DNA from: JBFXEO01 sp050180015 | Lineage (GTDB): Bacteria; Bacteroidota; Bacteroidia; Bacteroidales; Tenuifilaceae | Reading direction: 5' to 3' | DNA length: 7,227 bases | Assembly: GCA_050180015.1 (NCBI GenBank) | Contig: JBFXEO010000155.1 | Coordinates: forward strand, 1-7,227 | Shown: piece by piece, positions 1-6,777 of the stretch | How positions within the stretch are numbered: position 1 is the first letter of the stretch | Layout of the letters: each line of letters opens with the position of its first letter | The notes under the pieces: model-generated | Told to the model about the DNA's origin: nothing | Database searches by the model: none | Seen by the model: only the letters and a program-made list of their open reading frames with translations | Program-made: the position numbers and the translations under genes

Positions 1-252
1 GATGTTTGCATTGTCGTACATCTGGGTTAATGCAATGTTAAGCGATGTTTCATCAACTTCTTTAGAGAAGGTTGCGGTTATTACAGCATCGGTGGGAATG
101 TCAACGGCCCCGGTGGCTCCATTTAAGTCAACAGTTCCCGATGTGAGTGAAACCAGCTTAAATTCAGTTTCATCGTCATCGCTACAACTTGTAAGAATTC
201 CTAATGAGGCTATTGCTAGTAACCCCACGGATAACTTAATTAGTTTTCTCAT
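1..252 (-). CDS. Ig-like surface lipoprotein, probable surface glycan-binding protein (5' part only)
   Basis: Only the first 84 codons are in the window; the frame is open through base 1. It starts at an ATG (252-250), 50 bp after the SusD stop. The N-terminus is a lipoprotein signal: MRKLIK, a hydrophobic stretch, then LTSC with the lipidated cysteine at residue 23. The next residues, SDDDE, resemble the acidic lipoprotein export signal known in Bacteroidota, so surface exposure is likely. Residues of about 32-75 (VSLTSG, then VDIPTDAVITATFSKEVD) look like a bacterial Ig-like fold of the Big_5/SbsA type. The position just after susD is where PULs commonly carry a surface glycan-binding protein. 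A surface glycanase with an N-terminal Ig domain is the main alternative, because the functional C-terminal part is missing. The lipoprotein and Ig calls are firm; the binding role is inferred. Confidence 0.85.
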   Translation of the reverse strand, partial: MRKLIKLSVGLLAIASLGILTSCSDDDETEFKLVSLTSGTVDLNGATGAVDIPTDAVITATFSKEVDETSLNIALTQMYDNANI

Positions 253-302
253 AGATTTTAATTTTAAGTTAGTGATTAAGTTGAGATTAGTAAAAGATAT
301 TG

Positions 303-1796
303 CTATTCCCAGCTGGGATTTTGTTTCCATACATTACCGGTTAAATCGAGTTCGGCCTGGGGAATGGGAAGTAATTCGTGCTTTCCTACCTGGAAGCCTA
401 AAGTACCGAGAACTTGTTGCGCCTTGCCAGTTCTAACCAAATCCCAGAAGCGTTGGCTTTCCAACGCCAACTCGTGCCTTCGCTCATTCAGTATTATGTC
501 ACGAAGAAGGTCTTTGTTTGTTTCTGTAATATCTGGCAGTATTGCATTGTTTCCCTGCCGGGCCCTTTCCCTTACATCGTTAAGGTATATTAGGGCTTCA
601 CCCGGTTTGTTATTTTCGTTTAGCGCCTCTGCCGCTATAAGTAGCACCTCTGCATACCTGATCAATCGTCGATTATGCCCAAATGAGGGGGGAACCGTTG
701 CCCCGGGAGTCCAAACTTTTTGGTTGTAGCATTCAATTTCAACTACAGTATTGTCCTCGTCCAATGTTTCATCGGGAGTTTTTCCATCGCCCTGTATAAG
801 TACCCCATCGAGAGTTTCACCCAGGAAAATGACGGTTGCATCCATCCTGGGGTCGCCCGGTTCAAAAGAGTTTATTAAATCCAACGAAGGCCGGTTGAAA
901 CCCCATCCCCTGTTGGGAGTTCCACGAACGCCCTGAACATTGGCGTACTGATTGCCACCATTTTCTATTCCCTCGTCGCCGTAAGCCCCTACCTCGAATA
1001 CCGACTCTACGCCGTGCTCGTGGCTTGTGCTAAAAGCATCAGAAAAGTTGGGCTCCAGGTAATATTTTGTGGGCGTTATTACCTCGAGGGCGTACCTTTC
1101 AGCATTTTCGTAATCTTTTAGAAAAAGATACACCTTGGCAAGTAATGCCTCGGCAGCGCTTTTGGATGCACGCCCAACGTCGTTCCCGCTATATTCGGTT
1201 TTTTCAGGCAGTATTTCTATGGCATCTTTCAGGTCGGCTACTATTTGATCGTAAACCTGGGAGGCTGCTGTTCTCCCCAATTTTATATCGGGATTTGTGG
1301 TTGTGTATAGCGGAACATCACCCCAGGCCCTTACTAAATCGAAGTAGAACAGCGCTCTTAAGAATTTTGCCTCTCCAACATACCGTGCTCTTAGGTTATC
1401 GTCCATGTCAATTAGCGGTACCTTCTCAGTAACAATGTTGGCCCGCTTTACGCCAAGGTATAGGGTATTCCACCAACTCTCAATTACCGATTCGGTGGAA
1501 GTGTGCCCGAAATGATCGAAAAGACCAATCGATGCAGCCTGATCATCGGGATTACTCCCTTTGTGGGCATCGTCCGACATGATGTCGAGAATTGGGAATA
1601 GCCCTTCGTTGTAATTTGAATTTCGGAGCGTATTGTAAACTGCATTGGTGGCAAGAAGCGCATCGCTGGCCGAGGTGGGAAAGTTGCTTTGGGTTAACTC
1701 ACCCTGCGGGGGTTTATCCAAAAAATCTTCGCACGAGAGTACAACAACGGATATTACAATTGCTGCTACTGGGGCTATTTTATGAAAAGTTTTCAT
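303..1796 (-). CDS. SusD/RagB-family outer-membrane glycan-binding lipoprotein
   Basis: A 497-residue SusD homologue of usual length. SusD proteins sit as a lid on their SusC partner and capture oligosaccharide at the cell surface. The signal peptide ends in VVLSC, with lipidated Cys22 followed by EDFLD, the usual acidic start of mature SusD proteins. The N-terminal SusD-like region contains EAKFLRALFYFDLVRAWGD (about 142-160). The C-terminal RagB/SusD region contains RYAEVLLIAAEAL (380-392), NERRHELALESQRFWDLVR (437-455) and HELLPIPQAELDL (473-485). All are family hallmarks. I chose the ATG at 1796. An in-frame TTG at 1805 would add only three residues (MKT before MKT). The susC stop is 12 bp upstream of the ATG, so the two genes are surely cotranscribed. 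The sugar it binds cannot be read from the sequence. Confidence 0.96.
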   Translation of the reverse strand: MKTFHKIAPVAAIVISVVVLSCEDFLDKPPQGELTQSNFPTSASDALLATNAVYNTLRNSNYNEGLFPILDIMSDDAHKGSNPDDQAASIGLFDHFGHTSTESVIESWWNTLYLGVKRANIVTEKVPLIDMDDNLRARYVGEAKFLRALFYFDLVRAWGDVPLYTTTNPDIKLGRTAASQVYDQIVADLKDAIEILPEKTEYSGNDVGRASKSAAEALLAKVYLFLKDYENAERYALEVITPTKYYLEPNFSDAFSTSHEHGVESVFEVGAYGDEGIENGGNQYANVQGVRGTPNRGWGFNRPSLDLINSFEPGDPRMDATVIFLGETLDGVLIQGDGKTPDETLDEDNTVVEIECYNQKVWTPGATVPPSFGHNRRLIRYAEVLLIAAEALNENNKPGEALIYLNDVRERARQGNNAILPDITETNKDLLRDIILNERRHELALESQRFWDLVRTGKAQQVLGTLGFQVGKHELLPIPQAELDLTGNVWKQNPSWE

Positions 1797-1808
1797 GGTT
1801 TTCAATTG

Positions 1809-4800
1809 TTAAAATGTTACTCTTATTCCAGCAGAATATATTGAAGATACGGGGTAAGTGCCATAATCGAGACCGTTATCTACGGGGCCTCCAAGGATTT
1901 CTGGTGTGTAACCCGTGTAGTCTGTAATGGTAAAGACATTGGTTCCGCTGATGTAAATTCTGATGCTCCCGGCGTTGATTGCTTCATTTACTTTTTCGGG
2001 TAGCGTGTAACCAATTGATATATTCCTTAGCCTGATGAAGGAGCCATCCTGAATAAACCGGGATGATGGCAGGAAGTTATATCCTCCAGAAGACGGGCGG
2101 GGTTCGGAGTTGCTTGTTCCTTCACCGTGCCAGAAATTTTTAACATGATCTTCGAAATTGTATAGATCGGGCCTGATGGTTTCCTTTACGTTAAATACTT
2201 TGTTGCCAAACTGCGATTGAAAGTCTAAATTAAGATCGAAGTTTTTGTATGTCGCCGTAAAGTTTAAGCCAAGTGTTAGGGTTGGGATGGGAGATCCAAG
2301 GTATGTCCTATCGGCATCGGTAAGAGCATTATCGCCATTAGTATTGACAAACCGTAGATCGCCAACTCCCGCATTGCTCCGATGGGGGTAACTATCGAGC
2401 TCTGTTTGATTTTGGAAAATTCCGTCAACCCTGTAACCGTAGAATGCACCAACGGGTTTGCCAACAACGGATCTCGTTAGGCCTCCGCCTCCCAGCAGGT
2501 AATCGTCTGTAGCACCTGTTCCCGATACTTTTTTAACTTCGTTATGAAGGGTGGACCCAACAACTCCCACGGAATACTTAAAATCGCCAATATTATCGTT
2601 CCACCGGAGGTTAAACTCTAGCCCCCTGTTCAATATTTCAGCAGCATTTCTTGTAACTGTTGATCCGCTGCCATAACCTATAAACCCTGGCAGCTGGAGT
2701 GCAATTAGAATATCTTTTGTTGTTTTATAGAAATAATCGAGCTCCGCGGTAAGCTTGTTATCCCACAACCCCAGCTCAACACCAAAATTGGTTTGATAGG
2801 TAGTTTCCCATTTAAGGTCAGGGTTTCCGGCGGTTGAGTAGGTTTGCCCGGGAACAATAATATCGCCATCCCCGAAAACGGCATTTGTCCCCGTGCTAAC
2901 GAGGGAGTACTGTTTATCGTATGATATTTTTTCGTTCCCAATGCTACCCCAGCTGGCCTTTACCTTTAGGTTGGTTACTACGGCATTGTTCTTAAGGAAA
3001 TCTTCATTATGAACATTCCATCCAACAGCAACAGAAGGGAACCCTGCATACCTGTTATCCTTGGTGAACTTTGACGATCCGTCTATTCTGTAGGTAGCAG
3101 TGAATAAGTATCGGCTGTTGAATGTGTAGTTCAGCCTGAATAGGTACGATACCATTGAATAGTAGAAATCAGCATTTATCCCGTTATAAACAGAGTTGGG
3201 ATTTATATTATTGGATGTTATGTACCAGAAGTCCCTGTCATCGCGGATTATATCTTCCCCTGTCATCCCAATATTTTCGGAGCTGGCATCCTGAAGGGTA
3301 AATCCGGCAAGGGCATCAAAGTGATGCTTGCCAAAATCGCGGGTGTAATTTACCGTGTTTTCCCATATCCAGGTGGTTATCGTTTCTTCACCTTTATACA
3401 GCGAACTGCTTGTGTTTTGCTGCTGGGGAGAAACGTAGAATTCGGGGGTGAATGATTTGCTCCGTGCAAAACTTAAATCAACGCCGTAGCTTGTTTTAAG
3501 GGTTAGCCCTTTCAGGGGGGTAACATCAAGGAAAAAATTTCCGGTACCTTTTATTCCTTCGTTATAGCTGTTTGTATATTTGATGTCTGCCAACGGGTTG
3601 CCTGTTCCCGGCAATGGCGTAAATGATTTGTCGCTTTGGTATGGTTCCAGCACCGGCCATGCCCTGTACGCAATGAATACCACATTGCCGTTGGTATTTT
3701 GTTGCTTATAGGGTGTGAATGTTAAATTATTCCCTATGTGGATTTTACGCGATAAAGAATAGTTGTCGTTTAGCTTTATGGATATCCTCTCATACTTCGA
3801 TTTGGGAATTATCCCCTTCTGGTTGTAGTAACCTACGCCCAAATAGTATTGCATTTTATCGGATGCCCCCGATGCCGAGAATTGCAGATTCTGTATGGTA
3901 GCATTGGTTCCATCCTTAAAGATTTCGTCCTGCCAGTCCGTATTGGGAACTGCATCTATATTATTGTATGTTCCGGGGTTAATTACATTTACCACGGTTG
4001 CAAATTCCCTCCCCGAAAGCAGGTCAATCCTATCCTGCAGCTGCTGAATGCTTGATTCAAAAGAGATGTTATAGCTTGTTTTCCCGGTACCCTCCTTTGC
4101 CCTTTTGGTTGAAACAATGATAACACCATTAGCCCCCCTTGAACCGTATATTGCAGTGGCCGAGGCATCTTTGAGCACTTCCATCGATTCAATGTCGGAG
4201 GTATTTAAGAAGTCAATGTCATTGAGAATTACACCGTCAACAACATAAATTGGGTTGGAGTTGTTGAATGTGCCAACCCCTCTAACCCGAACAACAACCC
4301 CTGAGCCCGGAGCTCCGGATGAGCTTACAACCTGCAAACCGGCAACCTTTCCTTGCAGAGCCTGCATTGGCGATGAAGTTGGAATTCTGGTTATATCGGC
4401 AGCTTTTACCGTGGCAACCGATCCGGTTAGGTCGCTTTTACGCTGTGTTCCGTAGCCAACCACAACAATTTCTTCCAGTTCTGTAGATTTTAGTTGAAGT
4501 ACAACGTCAACCATGGGCTGGTTGGTTATTTCAACCTCCTGATCGACATAGCCAAGAAAGGAGAATACGAGCACTTTATCGCCCGGTGAAACTTCCAGCT
4601 CGTAGTTCCCGTTAGTATTGGTTACAGTGCCCCGAGTTGTACCCTTTATGGTGATGTTTACACCCGGCAATGTTTCGCCTGTATCGGAGGCTTTTACCGT
4701 TCCCTTTACTACTTGCTGCCCGTACGCCGTAATCGAGAATGAGCCGATTAAGGCGTATGTAAGCAAATAGGTTAGTAACTTTTTAATAATTGGTAGCTTA

Positions 4801-4838
4801 TACATAGGTTTTGCAATTAGGTTTACGGGTATTATCAT
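1809..4838 (-). CDS. SusC/RagA-family TonB-dependent outer-membrane glycan transporter
   Basis: A full-length 1009-residue SusC homologue that imports oligosaccharides across the outer membrane using TonB energy. Order of parts: signal peptide ending near TAYG-QQ (about residue 40); a carboxypeptidase-regulatory-like beta domain (about 43-117, VVKGTV, GETLPGVNITIKGT, FLGY); the EEIVVVGYG segment (122-130) that stands near the TonB box; and the plug with YVVDGV (198-203) and a VLKDASATAIYGSRGANGVI block (221-240). The 22-strand barrel follows and closes with RVTF, a terminal aromatic as expected for BAM-inserted porins. No STN domain is present, so it does not look like an anti-sigma-coupled transducer. 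The ATG at 4838 overlaps the upstream hydrolase stop by 4 bp (ATGA), which favours translational coupling. The ATG at 4805 (MYKLPIIKKLL) would give a more compact signal peptide and is a real alternative. Confidence 0.97.
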   Translation of the reverse strand: MIIPVNLIAKPMYKLPIIKKLLTYLLTYALIGSFSITAYGQQVVKGTVKASDTGETLPGVNITIKGTTRGTVTNTNGNYELEVSPGDKVLVFSFLGYVDQEVEITNQPMVDVVLQLKSTELEEIVVVGYGTQRKSDLTGSVATVKAADITRIPTSSPMQALQGKVAGLQVVSSSGAPGSGVVVRVRGVGTFNNSNPIYVVDGVILNDIDFLNTSDIESMEVLKDASATAIYGSRGANGVIIVSTKRAKEGTGKTSYNISFESSIQQLQDRIDLLSGREFATVVNVINPGTYNNIDAVPNTDWQDEIFKDGTNATIQNLQFSASGASDKMQYYLGVGYYNQKGIIPKSKYERISIKLNDNYSLSRKIHIGNNLTFTPYKQQNTNGNVVFIAYRAWPVLEPYQSDKSFTPLPGTGNPLADIKYTNSYNEGIKGTGNFFLDVTPLKGLTLKTSYGVDLSFARSKSFTPEFYVSPQQQNTSSSLYKGEETITTWIWENTVNYTRDFGKHHFDALAGFTLQDASSENIGMTGEDIIRDDRDFWYITSNNINPNSVYNGINADFYYSMVSYLFRLNYTFNSRYLFTATYRIDGSSKFTKDNRYAGFPSVAVGWNVHNEDFLKNNAVVTNLKVKASWGSIGNEKISYDKQYSLVSTGTNAVFGDGDIIVPGQTYSTAGNPDLKWETTYQTNFGVELGLWDNKLTAELDYFYKTTKDILIALQLPGFIGYGSGSTVTRNAAEILNRGLEFNLRWNDNIGDFKYSVGVVGSTLHNEVKKVSGTGATDDYLLGGGGLTRSVVGKPVGAFYGYRVDGIFQNQTELDSYPHRSNAGVGDLRFVNTNGDNALTDADRTYLGSPIPTLTLGLNFTATYKNFDLNLDFQSQFGNKVFNVKETIRPDLYNFEDHVKNFWHGEGTSNSEPRPSSGGYNFLPSSRFIQDGSFIRLRNISIGYTLPEKVNEAINAGSIRIYISGTNVFTITDYTGYTPEILGGPVDNGLDYGTYPVSSIYSAGIRVTF

Positions 4839-6199
4839 TTAATTTTACTAAGCCATCCTCCTTTAAACCCAGCCTTTTGGAGGCCATTTACAATGTATTT
4901 ATTCCTTTTCATCAGGTTCCAGATGAGTTCGGTTTGATAGTTTTCCAGCTGGATTAGTATTGGGCCCTGGTCTATTCCTATATAGTCGGTATCAAACCAT
5001 CCGTTCCCATAGGTAAGGTTAAAGGCATCCTTAAACCCGTACTTACCGTAGATTTTACTGCCGTACATTTTATACATCGAGTATAGGGCATCTATACATT
5101 CATCCGGCGCAAAAGGAAAGGAACCACCAGCAGCAGTTGGTGCAATGGTGCCATCGTCAACAATGCTGAAACTACATGCACCCCTAGCCCTGTAGTCGAA
5201 AAATTGTATTTCTTTACCTGCAATCGTTCGCTTGGTGTACCCTGGCCCATCGCAGGCAGTAAGCCCCCAAATTTTTGTGGAATACCCTGTATAACCATTG
5301 GGGTTGCTGATACAGTAAGCACGGTTGCTCAGGGTTGCCCTCCTGGAATTTTCGAAGTAGTCAATTCCGTTACCCTTGGTGTAATCGTCGTATATCCCCC
5401 TAAAATCGATATACATTTGTGAGTACTGGTGCCCGAAAAGAGGATCGAAGTTGATGTGCTGGTAGCCGTAGAAAGTGCTCCAGCGGTAGGTGCTGCACCA
5501 TTCACTCCATGCCGTGGAGCCTATTGGATGGGTTGGAGAACCCAGGGCTAGTACCAGCAAAATCATTGCTTCGTTGTAGCCTTGCCAGGTGCTTTGGATA
5601 AATCCATTTTCTGGAGACCAGCCCATATACATGCTTGCAGAGTTGTTCATTGCCCAGGGCCAATCAACCCTGAGATAAATGGAGTCGGCCAGCTGGCGGA
5701 TACTTTTTTCATTTGGATTATTTCCATCAAAGTACGACTGGCAGGAGAGAATCCCGGCGAGCAGTAGTCCTGTGTCGATGGTGGAGAGTTCAACATTTTT
5801 ATATCGTTCTCCGGTTTTATAGGATAAAAAATGGTAGTAGAATCCGTTATAGCCGGTAGCATTTGGTGCTGTACTTTGCTTCGATTTCCAGAGCCACTCC
5901 AGGGTGTTTAGTACCCTTACGGCGGCATCATCTCTGCTTACATAGCTATTTTCTACTCCGATTATGTATGAGGTAAGGGCGAAACCGGTAGAAGCAATGC
6001 TGGTGAAATTTTTGGTAGGATGCCTATCGTCTGTTTGCCAGGTAACGGTGTCAACTACTTCCCAAAAGTAATTGAAGGTTCTACGCTTTAAGTCATCGAG
6101 AAATTGATCCGCTGTGTGCTTGGTGACGGTTGTACAGGAATTTTGAATGGTGAGTAATAGTAATAAAATGGTGAGCAATTCTCTTTTGTGACTTTTCAT
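4835..6199 (-). CDS. PF10091/GH144-type glycoside hydrolase lipoprotein (probable beta-1,2-glucan or sophorose-acting enzyme)
   Basis: A 454-residue protein of the 'glycoamylase-like' PF10091 family. Characterised members form GH144: endo-beta-1,2-glucanase and sophorohydrolase from Bacteroidota, with an (alpha/alpha)6 barrel. Family blocks: TGFALTSYIIG (71-81), YNGFYYHFL (117-125), VELSTIDTGLLLAG (136-149), MGWSPENGF (192-200), GYNEAMILLVLALGSPTHP (207-225), PLFGHQYSQMYIDFRG (253-268), YFENSRRATL (281-290), WGLTACDGP (311-319), TAAGGSFPFAPDECIDAL (355-372) and DQGPILIQLENY (410-421). E137, D142 and E210 are acidic residues inside these blocks that could be functional; I cannot assign the catalytic pair. 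The N-terminus (MKSHKRELL, hydrophobic run, IQNSC) suggests lipidation at Cys22, though Gln at -3 is a poor lipobox. TTVTK after the cysteine lacks an acidic surface-export tag, so a periplasm-facing location is likelier. The start is the ATG at 6199 after an A/G-rich leader; an in-frame TTG at 6229 lies inside a hairpin and is unlikely. It is first in the operon. Automatic labels of 'glucoamylase' would mislead. The family is sure, the substrate is inferred. Confidence 0.9.
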   Translation of the reverse strand: MKSHKRELLTILLLLLTIQNSCTTVTKHTADQFLDDLKRRTFNYFWEVVDTVTWQTDDRHPTKNFTSIASTGFALTSYIIGVENSYVSRDDAAVRVLNTLEWLWKSKQSTAPNATGYNGFYYHFLSYKTGERYKNVELSTIDTGLLLAGILSCQSYFDGNNPNEKSIRQLADSIYLRVDWPWAMNNSASMYMGWSPENGFIQSTWQGYNEAMILLVLALGSPTHPIGSTAWSEWCSTYRWSTFYGYQHINFDPLFGHQYSQMYIDFRGIYDDYTKGNGIDYFENSRRATLSNRAYCISNPNGYTGYSTKIWGLTACDGPGYTKRTIAGKEIQFFDYRARGACSFSIVDDGTIAPTAAGGSFPFAPDECIDALYSMYKMYGSKIYGKYGFKDAFNLTYGNGWFDTDYIGIDQGPILIQLENYQTELIWNLMKRNKYIVNGLQKAGFKGGWLSKIK

Positions 6200-6210
6200 T
6201 TTCCTTTTCC

Positions 6211-6229
6211 TTGAGTTAGTAAAACTCAA
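6211..6229 (-). promoter_or_regulatory. Leader hairpin just upstream of the hydrolase start codon
   Basis: A perfect 7-bp inverted repeat (TTGAGTT and AACTCAA) with a 5-nt loop. In the transcript it ends 11 nt before the ATG at 6199, leaving the A/G-rich stretch GGAAAAGGAAA free next to the start. It could shape translation start or mRNA stability of the first gene. A repeat of this size somewhere in the gap is not statistically rare; its position is what makes it notable. Confidence 0.4.
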
Positions 6230-6287
6230 TAAAATTATCGTGCTCTTTTATCAATTTCCAGAAAAGGCCATCATCATAAACACCTCA

Positions 6288-6304
6288 TGTTAAGATGTGT
6301 TAAG
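6288..6304 (-). repeat. Tandem 7-bp direct repeat, 10-bp period
   Basis: TGTTAAG (plus-strand reading) occurs at 6288-6294 and 6298-6304, one helical turn apart. Such spacing suits a protein contacting one DNA face. If the promoter suggested near 6364-6371 is right, the repeat lies in the transcribed leader, about 90-105 bp upstream of the hydrolase ATG. No function is established. Confidence 0.3.
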
Positions 6305-6363
6305 TTTCAGGCTCACTTTTTACTACGTCAGCGGATGTTTTTTTTGTATAATAATCATTATGT

Positions 6364-6371
6364 CAATACTA
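6364..6371 (-). promoter_or_regulatory. Possible Bacteroidota-type -7 promoter element (weak)
   Basis: Read on the minus strand the bases are TAGTATTG, matching seven of eight positions of the Bacteroidota -7 consensus TAnnTTTG. A start site here would give a leader of roughly 155 nt before the ATG at 6199. I see no TTTG-like -33 element at the right distance, so the promoter would need an activator or the call is wrong. The AAAAAGTTA repeats lie just upstream. Confidence 0.2.
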
Positions 6372-6379
6372 TAGTTTTT

Positions 6380-6473
6380 TAACTTTTTAATAATTTTATG
6401 TTAACTTTTTTGGTAGAAAACGATTGCAGTTGAGGTTGACCAGCTAAAAATTTGGGGGTTGGGTAACTTTTTT
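6380..6473 (-). repeat. Three direct copies of AAAAAGTTA upstream of the putative promoter
   Basis: The motif (TAACTTTTT on the plus strand) occurs at 6380-6388, 6402-6411 (with a tenth base) and 6464-6473 (with a tenth base). All three have the same orientation. Start-to-start distances are 22 and 62 bp, close to two and six helical turns. This layout could be a set of activator half-sites for the PUL regulator. AT-rich DNA makes such repeats fairly easy to get by chance. Confidence 0.3.
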
Positions 6474-6526
6474 AGTGATTTTATAGCTCATTTTTTAAGA
6501 TTTTATATGAAGTGCGCTGGTATATA

Positions 6527-6569
6527 GGTAATTAACCCCTAGAACAGTTTCTGTGTAGAGTTAATTGCC
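6527..6569. repeat. Imperfect 43-bp nested inverted repeat
   Basis: Outer arms GGTAATTAAC (6527-6536) and GTTAATTGCC (6560-6569) match at nine of ten positions. Inside, ACAG (6544-6547) and CTGT (6551-6554) form a second dyad around nearly the same centre (6548 and 6549). It could be an operator for a dimer. It is unlikely to be a good intrinsic terminator, as no T-tract follows on the minus strand. Confidence 0.35.
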
Positions 6570-6588
6570 TGATTTCCAGCAGTAAATT

Positions 6589-6605
6589 GTAGTAAGTATT
6601 ACTAC
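6589..6605. repeat. 17-bp palindrome (7-bp arms, 3-bp centre)
   Basis: GTAGTAA and TTACTAC flank the centre GTA with perfect symmetry. It lies 19 bp from the larger dyad at 6527-6569. A second AGTAA at 6581-6585 sits 10 bp from the AGTAA in the left arm, adding a helically phased copy. This is a candidate operator; no known factor's site is recognised. Confidence 0.35.
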
Positions 6606-6731
6606 CTAAGCGAATAAAAACAATTTATTTTATAGCTATTACAGGTACCATTTGTTTAAAAATTAGCTGGTTTATGTGTGTTTCTAAATTTACTTTGTTG
6701 AGATTGTCCGTTAGTTCAGGGAACAGCAGTA

Positions 6732-6761
6732 TGGTTTAGAATTCGGGCGTTATGTAAACCA
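6732..6761 (-). repeat. 7-bp inverted repeat just after the regulator stop
   Basis: TGGTTTA (6732-6738) and TAAACCA (6755-6761) are perfect complements with a 16-nt loop, beginning 16 bp after the regulator stop codon. The position would suit a 3'-end hairpin for the regulator mRNA. The stem is AT-rich and no T-run follows, so intrinsic termination is doubtful and some read-through into the PUL is possible. Confidence 0.25.
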
Positions 6762-6777
6762 AATATTAAGGGAGATA

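Larger units (their letters stand above)
6200..6777 (-). promoter_or_regulatory. 578-bp AT-rich intergenic control region of the PUL
   Basis: No credible gene lies here on either strand; the longest ATG-started minus-strand frame I checked has 15 codons. The stretch is visibly richer in A+T than the flanking genes. It separates the regulator from the hydrolase-susC-susD run, all on one strand, so it should hold the operon promoter and operator. It contains inverted repeats at 6211-6229, 6527-6569, 6589-6605 and 6732-6761, direct repeats at 6288-6304 and 6380-6473, and a run of eight A on the transcribed sense (6338-6345). Its role as control region is inferred from position. Confidence 0.7.

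Noticed and set aside
4835..6199. Reading the PF10091 protein as a true glucoamylase, making this a starch locus
   Set aside because: No alpha-amylase, glucosidase of GH97/GH13 or starch regulator is visible, and characterised PF10091 members act on beta-1,2-glucans.
303..6229. Several 60-140-codon frames on the plus strand and in other minus frames inside the four genes
   Set aside because: They overlap strongly supported family proteins and their translations show no recognisable domain; they are coding shadows.
6361..6366. Minus-strand TTGACA, a perfect E. coli-type -35 hexamer
   Set aside because: No TATAAT-like -10 lies 16-18 bp downstream, where there is an A run, and the primary sigma factor of Bacteroidota uses different elements.
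6444..6491. A 15-codon minus-strand frame starting with ATG in the gap
   Set aside because: It is too short, has no supporting context or recognisable leader-peptide features, and lies upstream of the likely transcript start.
6440..6670. CCAGCTAA (6440-6447) and TTAGCTGG (6663-6670) as an 8-bp inverted repeat
   Set aside because: A distant 8-bp match is expected more than once by chance in a region of this size, and the flanks do not extend it.
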